Below are positions 1-6,301 of a stretch of DNA of 8,736 nt, in pieces. A program made the translations under genes and the position numbers. Under the pieces are notes generated by a model. It saw only the letters and a list, made by a program, of their open reading frames with translations, ran no database searches and had not been told where the DNA came from. How positions within the stretch are numbered: the first letter of the stretch is position 1; every line of letters begins with the position of its first letter. The DNA comes from a bacterium (GTDB lineage: Bacteria; Desulfobacterota; DSWW01): positions 1-8,736 of the forward strand of contig JAUWSZ010000061.1 of NCBI GenBank assembly GCA_030609865.1, read 5' to 3'.

Positions 1-67
1 GACTCTTGTCCGCCGCAGTGACGAAGGATGAGTGGAACGCCGCAGATGGCCGTTTCTCAACAGCCTC

Positions 68-709
68 CTAGTAGCCGAGTGCCTCTCCAATCAAGATCAC
101 GGTGATGTCGGTGAGCATGGGTCTTCGGTGGAGAATCAGCGTGGCCCTGCAGATTCGGTTGGCGTCGTGACAGTCCACGCAACCCTTTCCCTTCGTACAG
201 GGAAGGTCCATGTTCAGGCTCTTGGCCCGCATCGGTGCAGCCACCTCCTTGATTCTTCGAAAGGCGGCGTGAAGATCCGGGACGATTTTTTGGATGCCCG
301 CCAGGAGGAAGACCTTTGCGGGGCCAAAGGTCATGGCAGAGGTTCGGTTGCCGATCCCATCGCGGCTGACCAGTTCCCCTTTTTCGGTGAGCGCGTTGAC
401 GCTGCTGAGCAGGACATCGCACACGAGTTGATCCTTCCGGACCTGGAGGGTCTCCTCGAAGGTGAGGGATTCGTCCCAGTGATCGAGGAGGAGGGCGCCC
501 TTCTGTTTGAGGCCCTCCACGAGATTCATCTCCCGGAGGGTTGAAGATCCTCCCAATCCCACACGCATGCCTGGGGGAATCGAATCGAGGACGAACTGTT
601 TGGCCTCTTCCGCCTTGGGGAAGTAATGGGCCAGGAATTCGTTCTTCTTGAGTGCCTTCAGGGTGCGGGCAACTTGGTCGTTCGTTGTGTCAGCGTTTCC
701 GGCGGTCAT
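68..709 (-). CDS. LUD-domain protein (LutC/DUF162-like, lactate utilization family)
   Basis: A 213-residue protein of the LUD (DUF162) family, whose best-known members are LutB/LutC of the lactate-oxidation system. Visible family features are the GLGGSSTLREMNLVEGLK stretch (residues about 52-69), the SVNALTEKGELVSRDGIGNR segment in the middle, and a C-terminal cysteine cluster C171, C177, C180 and C187 ending in RIC. That cluster resembles the PC..G.C.DC....RIC tail of stand-alone LUD proteins and could bind metal or an Fe-S cluster; this is inference. No signal peptide or membrane segment is seen, so it is probably cytoplasmic. The ATG overlaps the stop of the upstream GTPase gene (ATGA), so the two are probably co-transcribed and translationally coupled; the RBS is weak. 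The stop is TAG. The true substrate is unknown: LUD proteins outside lut operons lack an assigned reaction. Confidence 0.85.
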   Translation of the reverse strand: MTAGNADTTNDQVARTLKALKKNEFLAHYFPKAEEAKQFVLDSIPPGMRVGLGGSSTLREMNLVEGLKQKGALLLDHWDESLTFEETLQVRKDQLVCDVLLSSVNALTEKGELVSRDGIGNRTSAMTFGPAKVFLLAGIQKIVPDLHAAFRRIKEVAAPMRAKSLNMDLPCTKGKGCVDCHDANRICRATLILHRRPMLTDITVILIGEALGY

Positions 710-1767
710 GGTCCAGGCTCATCCTTCTCGGGCGTTGATGATCCGTTTTCAACAGAACCAAAGATCTGTCGGGCAAATTCCCCGTCCTGAAAGAAGGTCT
801 TCGTGATCTGATAAGGATTCGAATCCTCCTGTTCCACCTGCTTCATGCAGCTCCGGAACCGTTCGTCATCCCTTGCCAGCATTTCCACCTTCTTGATGAA
901 TCGATGGCCGAGAATTTCCATGAAATGCCGACGTCGGATCTTTGCTCTTCGTTCCCCTTCGTTCGTATGTGTCGCAATATGGTCGCGGTGCTTGTTCAGC
1001 TCTTCGTAAATCTCATCCACGCCTTGATCCTGGTTCGCCTGGCTGAGCAGAACCGGCACCTTCCAGTCGGATGCGCCGCAGTCGTTCAATTCCACCATGC
1101 CCTTCAAGCCAGAGGCCATCTTCTCGGCCCCTTCCCTGTCCGCCTTGTTCACGATGAAGAGATCGGCAATCTCCATCAGGCCAGCCTTCATCGTCTGCAC
1201 CGTATCACCGGACTCCGGCACGAGCACCACGAGGGTCGTATCGGCGATATTCACGATATTGAGCTCGGTCTGGCCGACGCCCACCGTCTCGATGATGACC
1301 ACATCCATTCCAAAGGCGTCGAAAAGCTGAAGAACCTCGCTGGTCGCCCTGGACAGACCGCCCCCTGTTCCTCTCGTCCCCAGGCTGCGGATGAAGACGC
1401 CTTCATCCAGGGCATGCCGTTGCATCCTGATTCGATCGCCCAGGACCGCCCCGCCTGAGAAGGGGCTGGAGGGATCGACGGCAATGACCCCGACAGCCTT
1501 GCCCTGTGCCCGTATGCGAGCGATGAGCTTGTCCACGAGGGTGCTCTTCCCGGCCCCGGGCGGCCCGGTTACCCCGAAAGAGTAGCATCTTCCGGTCTTC
1601 GGGTAGATCTCCTCCATAAGCTCAGGAACGGAGGGGGCATCGTTCTCGACAGAAGTCACAAGCTTGGCCAGTGCAAGCTTTTCGCCGGCCAGCATACGTT
1701 GGAGCAGGCTCGGATTTCCCGGCTCTTCGCTTTGATTCGCGAGTCCGTCCTTGTCTGCGTCTCGCAT
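706..1767 (-). CDS. meaB: MeaB/ArgK-type P-loop GTPase (methylmalonyl-CoA mutase chaperone family)
   Basis: A G3E-family P-loop GTPase that loads and protects adenosylcobalamin-dependent mutases such as methylmalonyl-CoA mutase. With the start chosen here it has 353 residues: Walker A GPPGAGKS at 68-75, the MeaB signature DPSSPFSGGAVLGDRIRM at 98-115, the G3 region ETVGVGQTE at 160-168, and base-recognition NKAD at 207-210. The N-terminal helix LLQRMLAGEKLALAKL is also typical. The frame stays open to a GTG at 1878, but that codon has no ribosome-binding site and sits at the predicted transcription start. The ATG at 1767 has GGAGG five bases upstream and gives a length closer to the family, so I prefer it. 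It overlaps the LUD gene by ATGA. No mutase gene is in the window, so the client is unknown; related clients include isobutyryl-CoA and ethylmalonyl-CoA mutases. Confidence 0.9.
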   Translation of the reverse strand: MRDADKDGLANQSEEPGNPSLLQRMLAGEKLALAKLVTSVENDAPSVPELMEEIYPKTGRCYSFGVTGPPGAGKSTLVDKLIARIRAQGKAVGVIAVDPSSPFSGGAVLGDRIRMQRHALDEGVFIRSLGTRGTGGGLSRATSEVLQLFDAFGMDVVIIETVGVGQTELNIVNIADTTLVVLVPESGDTVQTMKAGLMEIADLFIVNKADREGAEKMASGLKGMVELNDCGASDWKVPVLLSQANQDQGVDEIYEELNKHRDHIATHTNEGERRAKIRRRHFMEILGHRFIKKVEMLARDDERFRSCMKQVEQEDSNPYQITKTFFQDGEFARQIFGSVENGSSTPEKDEPGP

Positions 1768-1884
1768 CAGGGCCTCCAGGGGTAGTGCCTCAGCCCGACG
1801 ATCTATAACGGGTTGGCTGAAGGGTAACGGGATCGGCAACTTGCTGGTCCCGCTGTGTTTTTTCCCCTTCCATGTCACTCATAA

Positions 1885-1913
1885 TTTATACCAGTTCGTC
1901 CTTCCGAAGTAAA
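1885..1913 (-). promoter_or_regulatory. Candidate sigma70-type promoter for meaB-LUD
   Basis: Read on the minus strand, TTTACT (1908-1913) is followed after exactly 17 bp by TATAAA (1885-1890). These match the -35 and -10 consensus at 4 of 6 and 5 of 6 positions. The site lies in the gap after the UPF0173 gene and would start transcription near 1878, giving a leader of about 110 nt before the preferred meaB ATG at 1767. It implies that the meaB-LUD pair is transcribed independently of the ruv block. Confidence 0.5.
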
Positions 1914-1957
1914 TCTCAGGCAGGGATTCTGGCCGCGGGCCCGCGCTGTCGATAGGC

Positions 1958-2617
1958 TCAAAGGGCAGGCTCGAGGACAAGGATCTCTGTCGGCTCCGGC
2001 AGGGAGTCCTGCTCGATTTCGACGGTGGAATCCCCGATCTTCTTGACCTTTGACTTCCCCTCCAGGAATGCGGCCACTTCCTCGATCGGAAAGGCGCATT
2101 TGGGCGTCTTGTAATGCATCGGAATGACGATGCGGGGCTTGAGCTGATCCGTGACCCGGGAAGCCTCTGCCGGCCCCACCGTGAACGTTCCCCTTACGGG
2201 AAGCAGCATGACGTCGGGCCGGCCGATTTCCGCGATTTGGTCGTCCGAGAGCACGTGGCCCAGGTCACCAATGTGGCAGACCCGCATCCCGTCCGCCTCG
2301 AGACAGAAAACGTAATTCTCGCCCCGCTCCTTGCCGCCGCTGTCGTCGTGGAACGTGTGCACCCGCTTGATCTCAACGCCTTTCACCGTGTCGAAGCCGG
2401 GCCCTTTCGTGATTACAGGGTCTCCCTTTACCGCGCTCGTGTGGTTTTGGTCCTCGTGCTGATCGTGGCTCACGGTGACGATGTCTGCTGGCAGATCGAT
2501 CGGTCCGTATCCCAGTGCACCGCCATAAGATCCTGATTCGTAGGGATCCATCACGATGCGGACGCCGTCCTTGGTTTCCAGCAAGAAGGCTGCATGTCCC
2601 AACCATTGAATCTTCAT
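1958..2617 (-). CDS. UPF0173-like metallo-beta-lactamase-fold hydrolase
   Basis: A 219-residue predicted metal-dependent hydrolase of the MBL fold (UPF0173/YtkL type). The start MKIQWLGHAAF matches the family N-terminus and has a perfect AGGAGG (2624-2629) six bases upstream; an upstream in-frame TTG at 2638 is less likely. Features in order: the G-H-A-F strand at 7-11, DPY at 24-26, the metal-motif region SHDQHEDQNH at 50-59, FHDDSGG at 89-95 (H90), HIGDLGH at 115-121, and the closing IPMHY with H168. The first metal motif is not the canonical HxHxDH: it reads H51-D-Q-H54-E-D56-Q57, so its spacing and last ligand differ. The later ligands (H90, H115/D118, H168) are intact. The substrate is unknown for the family. 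It is flanked by a repeat element upstream and a palindrome (1934-1945) downstream, and is probably a separate transcription unit. Confidence 0.85.
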   Translation of the reverse strand: MKIQWLGHAAFLLETKDGVRIVMDPYESGSYGGALGYGPIDLPADIVTVSHDQHEDQNHTSAVKGDPVITKGPGFDTVKGVEIKRVHTFHDDSGGKERGENYVFCLEADGMRVCHIGDLGHVLSDDQIAEIGRPDVMLLPVRGTFTVGPAEASRVTDQLKPRIVIPMHYKTPKCAFPIEEVAAFLEGKSKVKKIGDSTVEIEQDSLPEPTEILVLEPAL

Positions 2618-2682
2618 CGTTTTCCTCCTCTGTTCCAAGTATTTGCTTTGATATGTTGGATCCGTCTGCGTCCCTGAGGATT

Positions 2683-2805
2683 GGTATTAGGTATTAGCTG
2701 TTAGGTATTAGCCCTCCCAACCACCCTCCCGGGTGCGCTTCCGGAGGGGCAGTGGAGGGGAGCTAATACCTAATACCTAATACCTAACAGCTAACGGCTA
2801 ATACC
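2683..2805. repeat. Heptad-arm inverted repeat, copy 1 (between ruvB and UPF0173 gene)
   Basis: This intergenic element has two arms built of exact 7-bp units. The left arm (2683-2711) is GGTATTA, GGTATTA, GCTGTTA, GGTATTA. The right arm (2764-2805), on the opposite sense, is TAATACC three times, then TAACAGC, TAACGGC and TAATACC. The arms are reverse complements over a long stretch including CTAATACCTAACAGCTAA. The GC-rich centre (about 2712-2763) also contains opposing CCACCCTCC and GGAGGGGCAGTGG segments, so the whole can fold into one long imperfect hairpin. The vocabulary is the same as the element at 3956-4063. There is no U-tract to make it a classical terminator. It fills most of the 246-bp gap between ruvB and the hydrolase gene. 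Confidence 0.85.
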
Positions 2806-2863
2806 CCAGAGCCAACCAACGCACCCATTCTCTCTATCGACGGCTCTTATGCCTCTCATCCCA

Positions 2864-3892
2864 CTAGAGCAATTCTCCCTGCTTATCCTGTGGCACCGGG
2901 ATCTCAAAGTATTCGAAGGCGTGCTGCGTCGCGATCCGACCCTGTCTTGTCCTTCCCAGGAACCCTTTCTGGATCAGGTACGGTTCGTGTACGTCCTCGA
3001 TCGTGTCCGGCGCCTCGTTCACAGCCGCGGAAAGGGTGTCGATCCCGACGGGACCCCCTTGAAACCCCTCGATGATCGTGAGCATGATCTTTCGATCCAT
3101 CTTGTCGAGGCCCTGTTCGTCCACCTCCAACAACCGCAGGGCCAGGGACGCCGTGTTCTGATCGATCATGCCTTTGCCCCGTTCCTGGGCATAGTCTCGG
3201 ACCCGCCGGAGCAAACGATTAGCAACCCTTGGCGTTCCACGAGCCCTCTGCGCGATCTCGAAAATCCCTTCCTCGGTGTAGGGGACATCCAGGAGTCTGG
3301 CAGAGCGATCGAGGATGGTCTGGAGGTCCGTGGGAGTGTAGAAGTCGACCCGGTCGATCACGCCGAACCGAGTGCGGAGAGGAGACGTGAGGAGCCCGGC
3401 CCGTGTCGTCGCACCGACGAGGGTGAACCGTGGAATGTCCAGCTTGATGGCCCTCGCGCTCGGCCCCTGCCCGATGATGATGTCGAGTTGATAGTCCTCC
3501 ATGGCCGGGTACAGGATCTCTTCGACAGGACGGGGCAATCGATGGATTTCATCGATGAAGAGAACGTCATGGGTCCCGAGATTGGTCAGGATGGCGGCCA
3601 GGTCTCCCTGTTTCTCCACGGCCGGGCCTGAGGTGGTGTGGATCTGAACCCCGAGTTCTCTGGCCAGGATGTATCCGAGCGTCGTCTTGCCGAGTCCCGG
3701 AGGGCCGTAGACCAGGACGTGATCGAGCGCCTCGTTCCGACGCTTCGCGGCGTCGATGAAGATGCGGAGCTTCTCTTTGAGAGAATCCTGGCCGATGAAC
3801 TCCCGAAGGAGAGAGGGCCTCAGGTTGACTTCGGCGAAGTCTTCCTCGTGCCGTGTGGGGCTGACCGGGTTGTTGTCTGTTTCCTCTGACAT
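2864..3892 (-). CDS. ruvB: Holliday junction branch migration ATPase RuvB
   Basis: The AAA+ motor subunit of the RuvAB complex, which drives branch migration of Holliday junctions by ATP hydrolysis. It has 342 residues, the usual length. Visible are the N-terminal [12 protein letters not shown] (24-35), Walker [11 protein letters not shown] (62-71), Walker B FIDEIHRL (112-119), the RuvB beta-hairpin region following it, sensor 1 GATTRAG (160-166) with the arginine-finger segment SPLRTRFG (170-177), sensor 2 [12 protein letters not shown], and the C-terminal winged-helix end [12 protein letters not shown]. The ATG at 3892 gives a normal N-terminus, though no strong Shine-Dalgarno is seen. The stop is TAG. 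It is last in the yebC-ruvC-ruvA-ruvB series but stands 262 bp from ruvA, with a repeat element in the gap, and may therefore be transcribed partly on its own. Confidence 0.97.
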   Translation of the reverse strand: MSEETDNNPVSPTRHEEDFAEVNLRPSLLREFIGQDSLKEKLRIFIDAAKRRNEALDHVLVYGPPGLGKTTLGYILARELGVQIHTTSGPAVEKQGDLAAILTNLGTHDVLFIDEIHRLPRPVEEILYPAMEDYQLDIIIGQGPSARAIKLDIPRFTLVGATTRAGLLTSPLRTRFGVIDRVDFYTPTDLQTILDRSARLLDVPYTEEGIFEIAQRARGTPRVANRLLRRVRDYAQERGKGMIDQNTASLALRLLEVDEQGLDKMDRKIMLTIIEGFQGGPVGIDTLSAAVNEAPDTIEDVHEPYLIQKGFLGRTRQGRIATQHAFEYFEIPVPQDKQGELL

Positions 3893-3912
3893 GGTCGATG
3901 CGTTCTACCCCA

Positions 3913-3944
3913 TTGCGGCTTGCGCCGCAAGGTGAAAGGCGAAA
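3913..3944. repeat. Short perfect stem-loop plus GGYGAAA heptads upstream of ruvB
   Basis: TTGCGGC (3913-3919) and GCCGCAA (3924-3930) form a perfect 7-bp stem with a four-base TTGC loop, 20 bases upstream of the ruvB ATG. It is followed directly by two 7-bp units, GGTGAAA and GGCGAAA (3931-3944). The stem lies in the ruvB leader on the minus strand and could affect its translation, but no U-run or alternative structure shows regulation. It may simply be part of the intergenic repeat cluster. Confidence 0.5.
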
Positions 3945-3955
3945 GGGTGTTGTGA

Positions 3956-4063
3956 GCTGTTAGCCGTTAGCTTTTAGCTATTAGCCCAGCACCCCTTCTT
4001 CGCTGGCATCCTCGTGGGGGTAGCGGTTGGGAGCTAACGCCTAATCGCTAACAGCTAATAGCC
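3956..4063. repeat. Heptad-arm inverted repeat, copy 2 (between ruvA and ruvB)
   Basis: This is the second member of the family at 2683-2805. The left arm (3956-3986) is GCTGTTA, GCCGTTA, GCTTTTA, GCTATTA, GCC. The right arm (4033-4063) is GCTAACG, CCTAATC, GCTAACA, GCTAATA, GCC. Both are in strict 7-bp phase and are reverse complements in consensus (TAAYRGC). The centre, 3987-4032, is GC-rich with an opposing ACCCC and GGGGT. The element lies inside what is otherwise a typical ruvAB operon. It is non-coding and carries stop codons on both strands. Confidence 0.85.
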
Positions 4064-4114
4064 AAAGATCAGGGGTCAGGCCCCACCTCCATCCTGCCAA
4101 CATGACCTTCCTGC

Positions 4115-4141
4115 AACATCAACGAAAAAAACGTGGATGTT
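4115..4141 (-). other. Hairpin with a homopolymer loop downstream of ruvA
   Basis: AACATCAACG (4115-4124) and CGTGGATGTT (4132-4141) pair over ten positions with one mismatch around a loop of seven A, which reads as seven T on the transcribed minus strand. It begins 13 bases after the ruvA stop. A normal intrinsic terminator carries the U-run after the stem, so this is not a classical terminator. It could protect the 3' end of the upstream ruvCA message or attenuate reading into ruvB. Function is inference; the structure is directly visible. Confidence 0.45.
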
Positions 4142-4154
4142 CGAATGAAGGCCC

Positions 4155-4769
4155 CTAAGTCTCCCGGACAAGCTCCCGGAGGGTTGATTTCAGCAGGGCT
4201 TCGAGTCCGCCCCCTTCTGGATCCTCCTCTTTCCGGAGGGCTCTTTCGATCGCCTTTTCCGATTCCTTTCTTTTATACCCGAGATTCATCAAGGCCGACA
4301 AGACCTCCAGGTAGAGTTCCCTCTGTTGAGGAGGAAGCGACTCTGTGTGCGTGATCACCCACTCGCGGGGGGGAATCCTGTCTTTCAACTCCACGACGAG
4401 TCTCTCCGCCATCTTCTTTCCCACCCCGGGGATTCTCTGAAGCCGTTGTGTATCCATGCAGACGATCGCCTCCAGGAGCTCGTTGGCAGGCAACCCGGAA
4501 AGAATGTTCACGGCCAGTCGTGGGCCGATCCCGTTGACCATCGTAAGGAAGCGAAATGCCTCTTTTTCCTCCTGGCGGAGGAAACCGATCAGCAGGACCT
4601 GATTCTCTCGCACATGTGTGTGAATCATCAATTGAACCTGAGAGCCTGCATCCGGGAGCCCATAGAGGGTCGGCAGGGGCACGAGCACCTCGAAGCCTAC
4701 CCCGTTCGCCTCTATGACGACAGCTTCCGGGGATTTCCTGAGCAGAGTGCCTTTCAAGCTTGCGATCAA
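4155..4769 (-). CDS. ruvA: Holliday junction branch migration complex subunit RuvA
   Basis: The DNA-binding subunit that holds the four-way junction as a tetramer and recruits RuvB. It has 204 residues, normal for the family. The N-terminal OB-fold starts MIASLKGTL; two helix-hairpin-helix motifs follow, NGIGPRLAV (79-87) and PGVGKKMAE (114-122); the C-terminal RuvB-binding domain spans about 155-204 (ALMNLGYKRKESEKAI). The start is TTG at 4769. Between it and an in-frame TAA about 30 nt upstream there is no ATG or GTG, and the second residue onwards matches the family, so TTG is well supported; a weak GGAAAGAG lies seven bases upstream. ruvA begins 33 bp after the ruvC stop, consistent with one operon. 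The stop is TAG. Confidence 0.96.
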   Translation of the reverse strand: MIASLKGTLLRKSPEAVVIEANGVGFEVLVPLPTLYGLPDAGSQVQLMIHTHVRENQVLLIGFLRQEEKEAFRFLTMVNGIGPRLAVNILSGLPANELLEAIVCMDTQRLQRIPGVGKKMAERLVVELKDRIPPREWVITHTESLPPQQRELYLEVLSALMNLGYKRKESEKAIERALRKEEDPEGGGLEALLKSTLRELVRET

Positions 4770-4802
4770 GGGAGGTCTCTTTCCACGGGTTGCACTCGTT
4801 TA

Positions 4803-5333
4803 TCAAGCCGTTGGATCCGTTCCACATGCTGCACGAGAGAGGCCTCTCTCCGTTGCCTGGGAGGTTTGAAAACAGTGCGCGTGGCAGATGCAGACGGCCA
4901 GCGCATCGGCAGCATGGGAAGGGAGCTTCTTGTCGATGCGGAGCAAGGCCTTTACCATTTCACTGACTTGCTGTTTGCCGGCCTGGCCGTAACGGCAGAC
5001 CGCCTTCTTGATCTCCGTGGCCGCATACTCGTAGACCGGGATCCCGACGAGGGCGGCTGACAGGAGTGTTACCCCCCTGGCCTGGCCGAGCAGGAGTGCG
5101 GAACGGGCGTTCCGTGCGAAAAACACCTGCTCCACGGCCATGTGGTGAGGTTGAAATTCCCGAAAAACCTTCTCCAGTTCCGCATGGATTGTCGAGAGCC
5201 TTTCGACGAAGGGGGTCTTTGCTGATGTGTTGATGGATCCGTTCGTGACGTGTGCGAGTCGGCCCCGTTCGTCCGTATCGACGATGCCGAAGCCTGTGTG
5301 CGAAATTCCTGGATCGATTCCCACGACCCGCAT
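4803..5333 (-). CDS. ruvC: Crossover junction endodeoxyribonuclease RuvC
   Basis: The Holliday-junction resolvase, a Mg2+-dependent RNase H-fold nuclease that cuts symmetrically across the junction. The start MRVVGIDPG at 5333 was chosen because it places the first catalytic aspartate at D7 as in the family, and AAGGA lies eight bases upstream; the frame is open further upstream without similarity. Length is 176 residues. Catalytic residues visible are D7, E68 (in AVEQVFF), H140 and D143 (in SHAADALAV). The third position is histidine, as in Thermus-type RuvC, where the E. coli enzyme has aspartate. G116-Q-A-G-K-Q-Q fits the DNA-contacting loop. The short C-terminal tail after CHAHC is poorly conserved. 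The gene sits 94 bp after yebC and 33 bp before ruvA. Confidence 0.96.
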   Translation of the reverse strand: MRVVGIDPGISHTGFGIVDTDERGRLAHVTNGSINTSAKTPFVERLSTIHAELEKVFREFQPHHMAVEQVFFARNARSALLLGQARGVTLLSAALVGIPVYEYAATEIKKAVCRYGQAGKQQVSEMVKALLRIDKKLPSHAADALAVCICHAHCFQTSQATERGLSRAACGTDPTA

Positions 5334-5427
5334 GCTTCGTATCCTTTCGAACAGAGGTCTGCCTCCAGCGGGAAGGTCTTTGACCGGGCAGGGAACCGAC
5401 GGAGGAGAGTTCTGCAAGGAGGAAGCC

Positions 5428-6186
5428 TTAGCCGTTCGTCAGGCTTTCCATGACCTCCTTGGAGATGTCAAAGTTGGAATAGACATTCTGTACGTCGTCG
5501 TTGTCTTCCAAGGCATCCATCAACCGGAGGCTCTGTTCGGCCTCCTTCCCCTGGAGTCGAACGGTGTTCTTTGGAATCATCGTGAGGTCTGCGGCCTGGT
5601 AGGTCACCCCTTTTGCATCCAGGGCCTCTTTGACCGCCTGGAAGGCCTCCAGTGACGTGTACACCTCGAACTGTCCGTCCTCCGCATCCTCGACGATGTC
5701 ATCGGCGCCCGCTTCCAAAGCGATCTCCATCAGGGTCTCTTCGTCCACACCCTCGGAAGGAACCGAGAGATAGCCCTTCTTCTCAAAAATCCAGGCAACA
5801 CAACCGTTTTCGCCCAGGTTCCCGTTCTGCTTACTGAAGATGTGACGAACCTCTGCTGTGCAGCGGTTCTTGTTGTCCGTCATGACTTCTATGAGGATGG
5901 CCGTGCCCCCCGGCCCGTATCCCTCATACGTGTACTCATCGTACCGCACACCTTCCAGGTCCCCGGTCCCCTTCTTGATCGCCCGGTCGATGTTGTCGGC
6001 AGGCATGTTTTCCGACTTCGCGCGGTCGATGGCCGTTCTCAATCGAGGGTTCATACCGGGATCCCCGCCCCCGGCCCGGGCGCTCACCGTGAGTTCCCGG
6101 ATCAGCTTGGTGAAAATCTTCCCCCGTTTTGCGTCTTCCCTCGCCTTCTTGTGCTTGATGCTGTGCCATTTCGAATGTCCGGACAT
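5428..6186 (-). CDS. yebC: YebC/PmpR/TACO1-family protein
   Basis: A 252-residue member of the universal YebC family, cytoplasmic, long annotated as a transcriptional regulator and more recently linked to translation, including relief of ribosome stalling at polyproline. The N-terminus [14 protein letters not shown], the segment [17 protein letters not shown], and the middle [20 protein letters not shown] are diagnostic; the length is normal. The ATG has AGGAGG (6194-6199) seven bases upstream. It is the first gene of the yebC-ruvC-ruvA-ruvB block, an order conserved in many bacteria, and probably carries the operon promoter in the 111-bp gap before it. The stop is TAA. The specific target in this organism cannot be read from sequence. 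Confidence 0.96.
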   Translation of the reverse strand: MSGHSKWHSIKHKKAREDAKRGKIFTKLIRELTVSARAGGGDPGMNPRLRTAIDRAKSENMPADNIDRAIKKGTGDLEGVRYDEYTYEGYGPGGTAILIEVMTDNKNRCTAEVRHIFSKQNGNLGENGCVAWIFEKKGYLSVPSEGVDEETLMEIALEAGADDIVEDAEDGQFEVYTSLEAFQAVKEALDAKGVTYQAADLTMIPKNTVRLQGKEAEQSLRLMDALEDNDDVQNVYSNFDISKEVMESLTNG

Positions 6187-6260
6187 AGGGGTTCCTCCTG
6201 GCTCTTAAACCCTTATCGTATATTGCTTTCTTCGAGACCTCGATGGTCTGCCACGCCTGC

Positions 6261-6290
6261 ATATTAAATCAATGTGAAACAGGAAAGCAA
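6261..6290 (-). promoter_or_regulatory. Possible promoter for yebC-ruvCAB
   Basis: On the minus strand TTGCTT (6285-6290) is followed after 18 bp by TAATAT (6261-6266), each a 4 of 6 match to consensus. The position, about 75 bases upstream of the yebC ATG, suits an operon promoter. It overlaps the small inverted repeat at 6274-6301. The match is modest and no operator, such as a LexA box, is apparent. Confidence 0.3.
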
Positions 6291-6301
6291 GCTCGTTTCA
6301 C
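6274..6301 (-). terminator. Possible weak terminator stem at the end of the hydantoinase-B gene
   Basis: GTGAAAC (6274-6280) and GTTTCAC (6295-6301) are perfect reverse complements with a 14-base loop. The stem includes the TGA stop of the hydantoinase-B-like gene. Downstream on the minus strand comes an AT-rich ATTGATTTAATAT rather than a clean U-run, so termination efficiency is doubtful. It could equally be a protein-binding palindrome next to the yebC promoter. Confidence 0.25.

Noticed and set aside
1768..1878. N-terminal extension of MeaB from GTG at 1878
   Set aside because: There is no ribosome-binding site, the GTG coincides with the predicted transcription start, the added residues resemble nothing in the family, and ATG 1767 has GGAGG.
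1934..1945. Perfect 12-bp palindrome CGCGGGCCCGCG after the UPF0173 gene as a terminator
   Set aside because: It has no loop and no T-run follows on either strand, so it does not qualify as an intrinsic terminator; it may act otherwise or be chance in GC-rich DNA.
2683..2805. CRISPR array
   Set aside because: The units are 7 bp, tandem without spacers and arranged as inverted arms; no cas gene is present.
2808..2847. AGAGCC...GGCTCT inverted repeat after ruvB as a terminator
   Set aside because: Only six base pairs around a 28-base loop and no U-run.
2849..3631. A 260-codon plus-strand frame opposite ruvB
   Set aside because: It overlaps an unambiguous ruvB completely, and its protein has no recognisable motif.
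4326..5060. A 244-codon plus-strand frame across ruvA and ruvC
   Set aside because: It is antisense to two well-supported genes and shows no family features.
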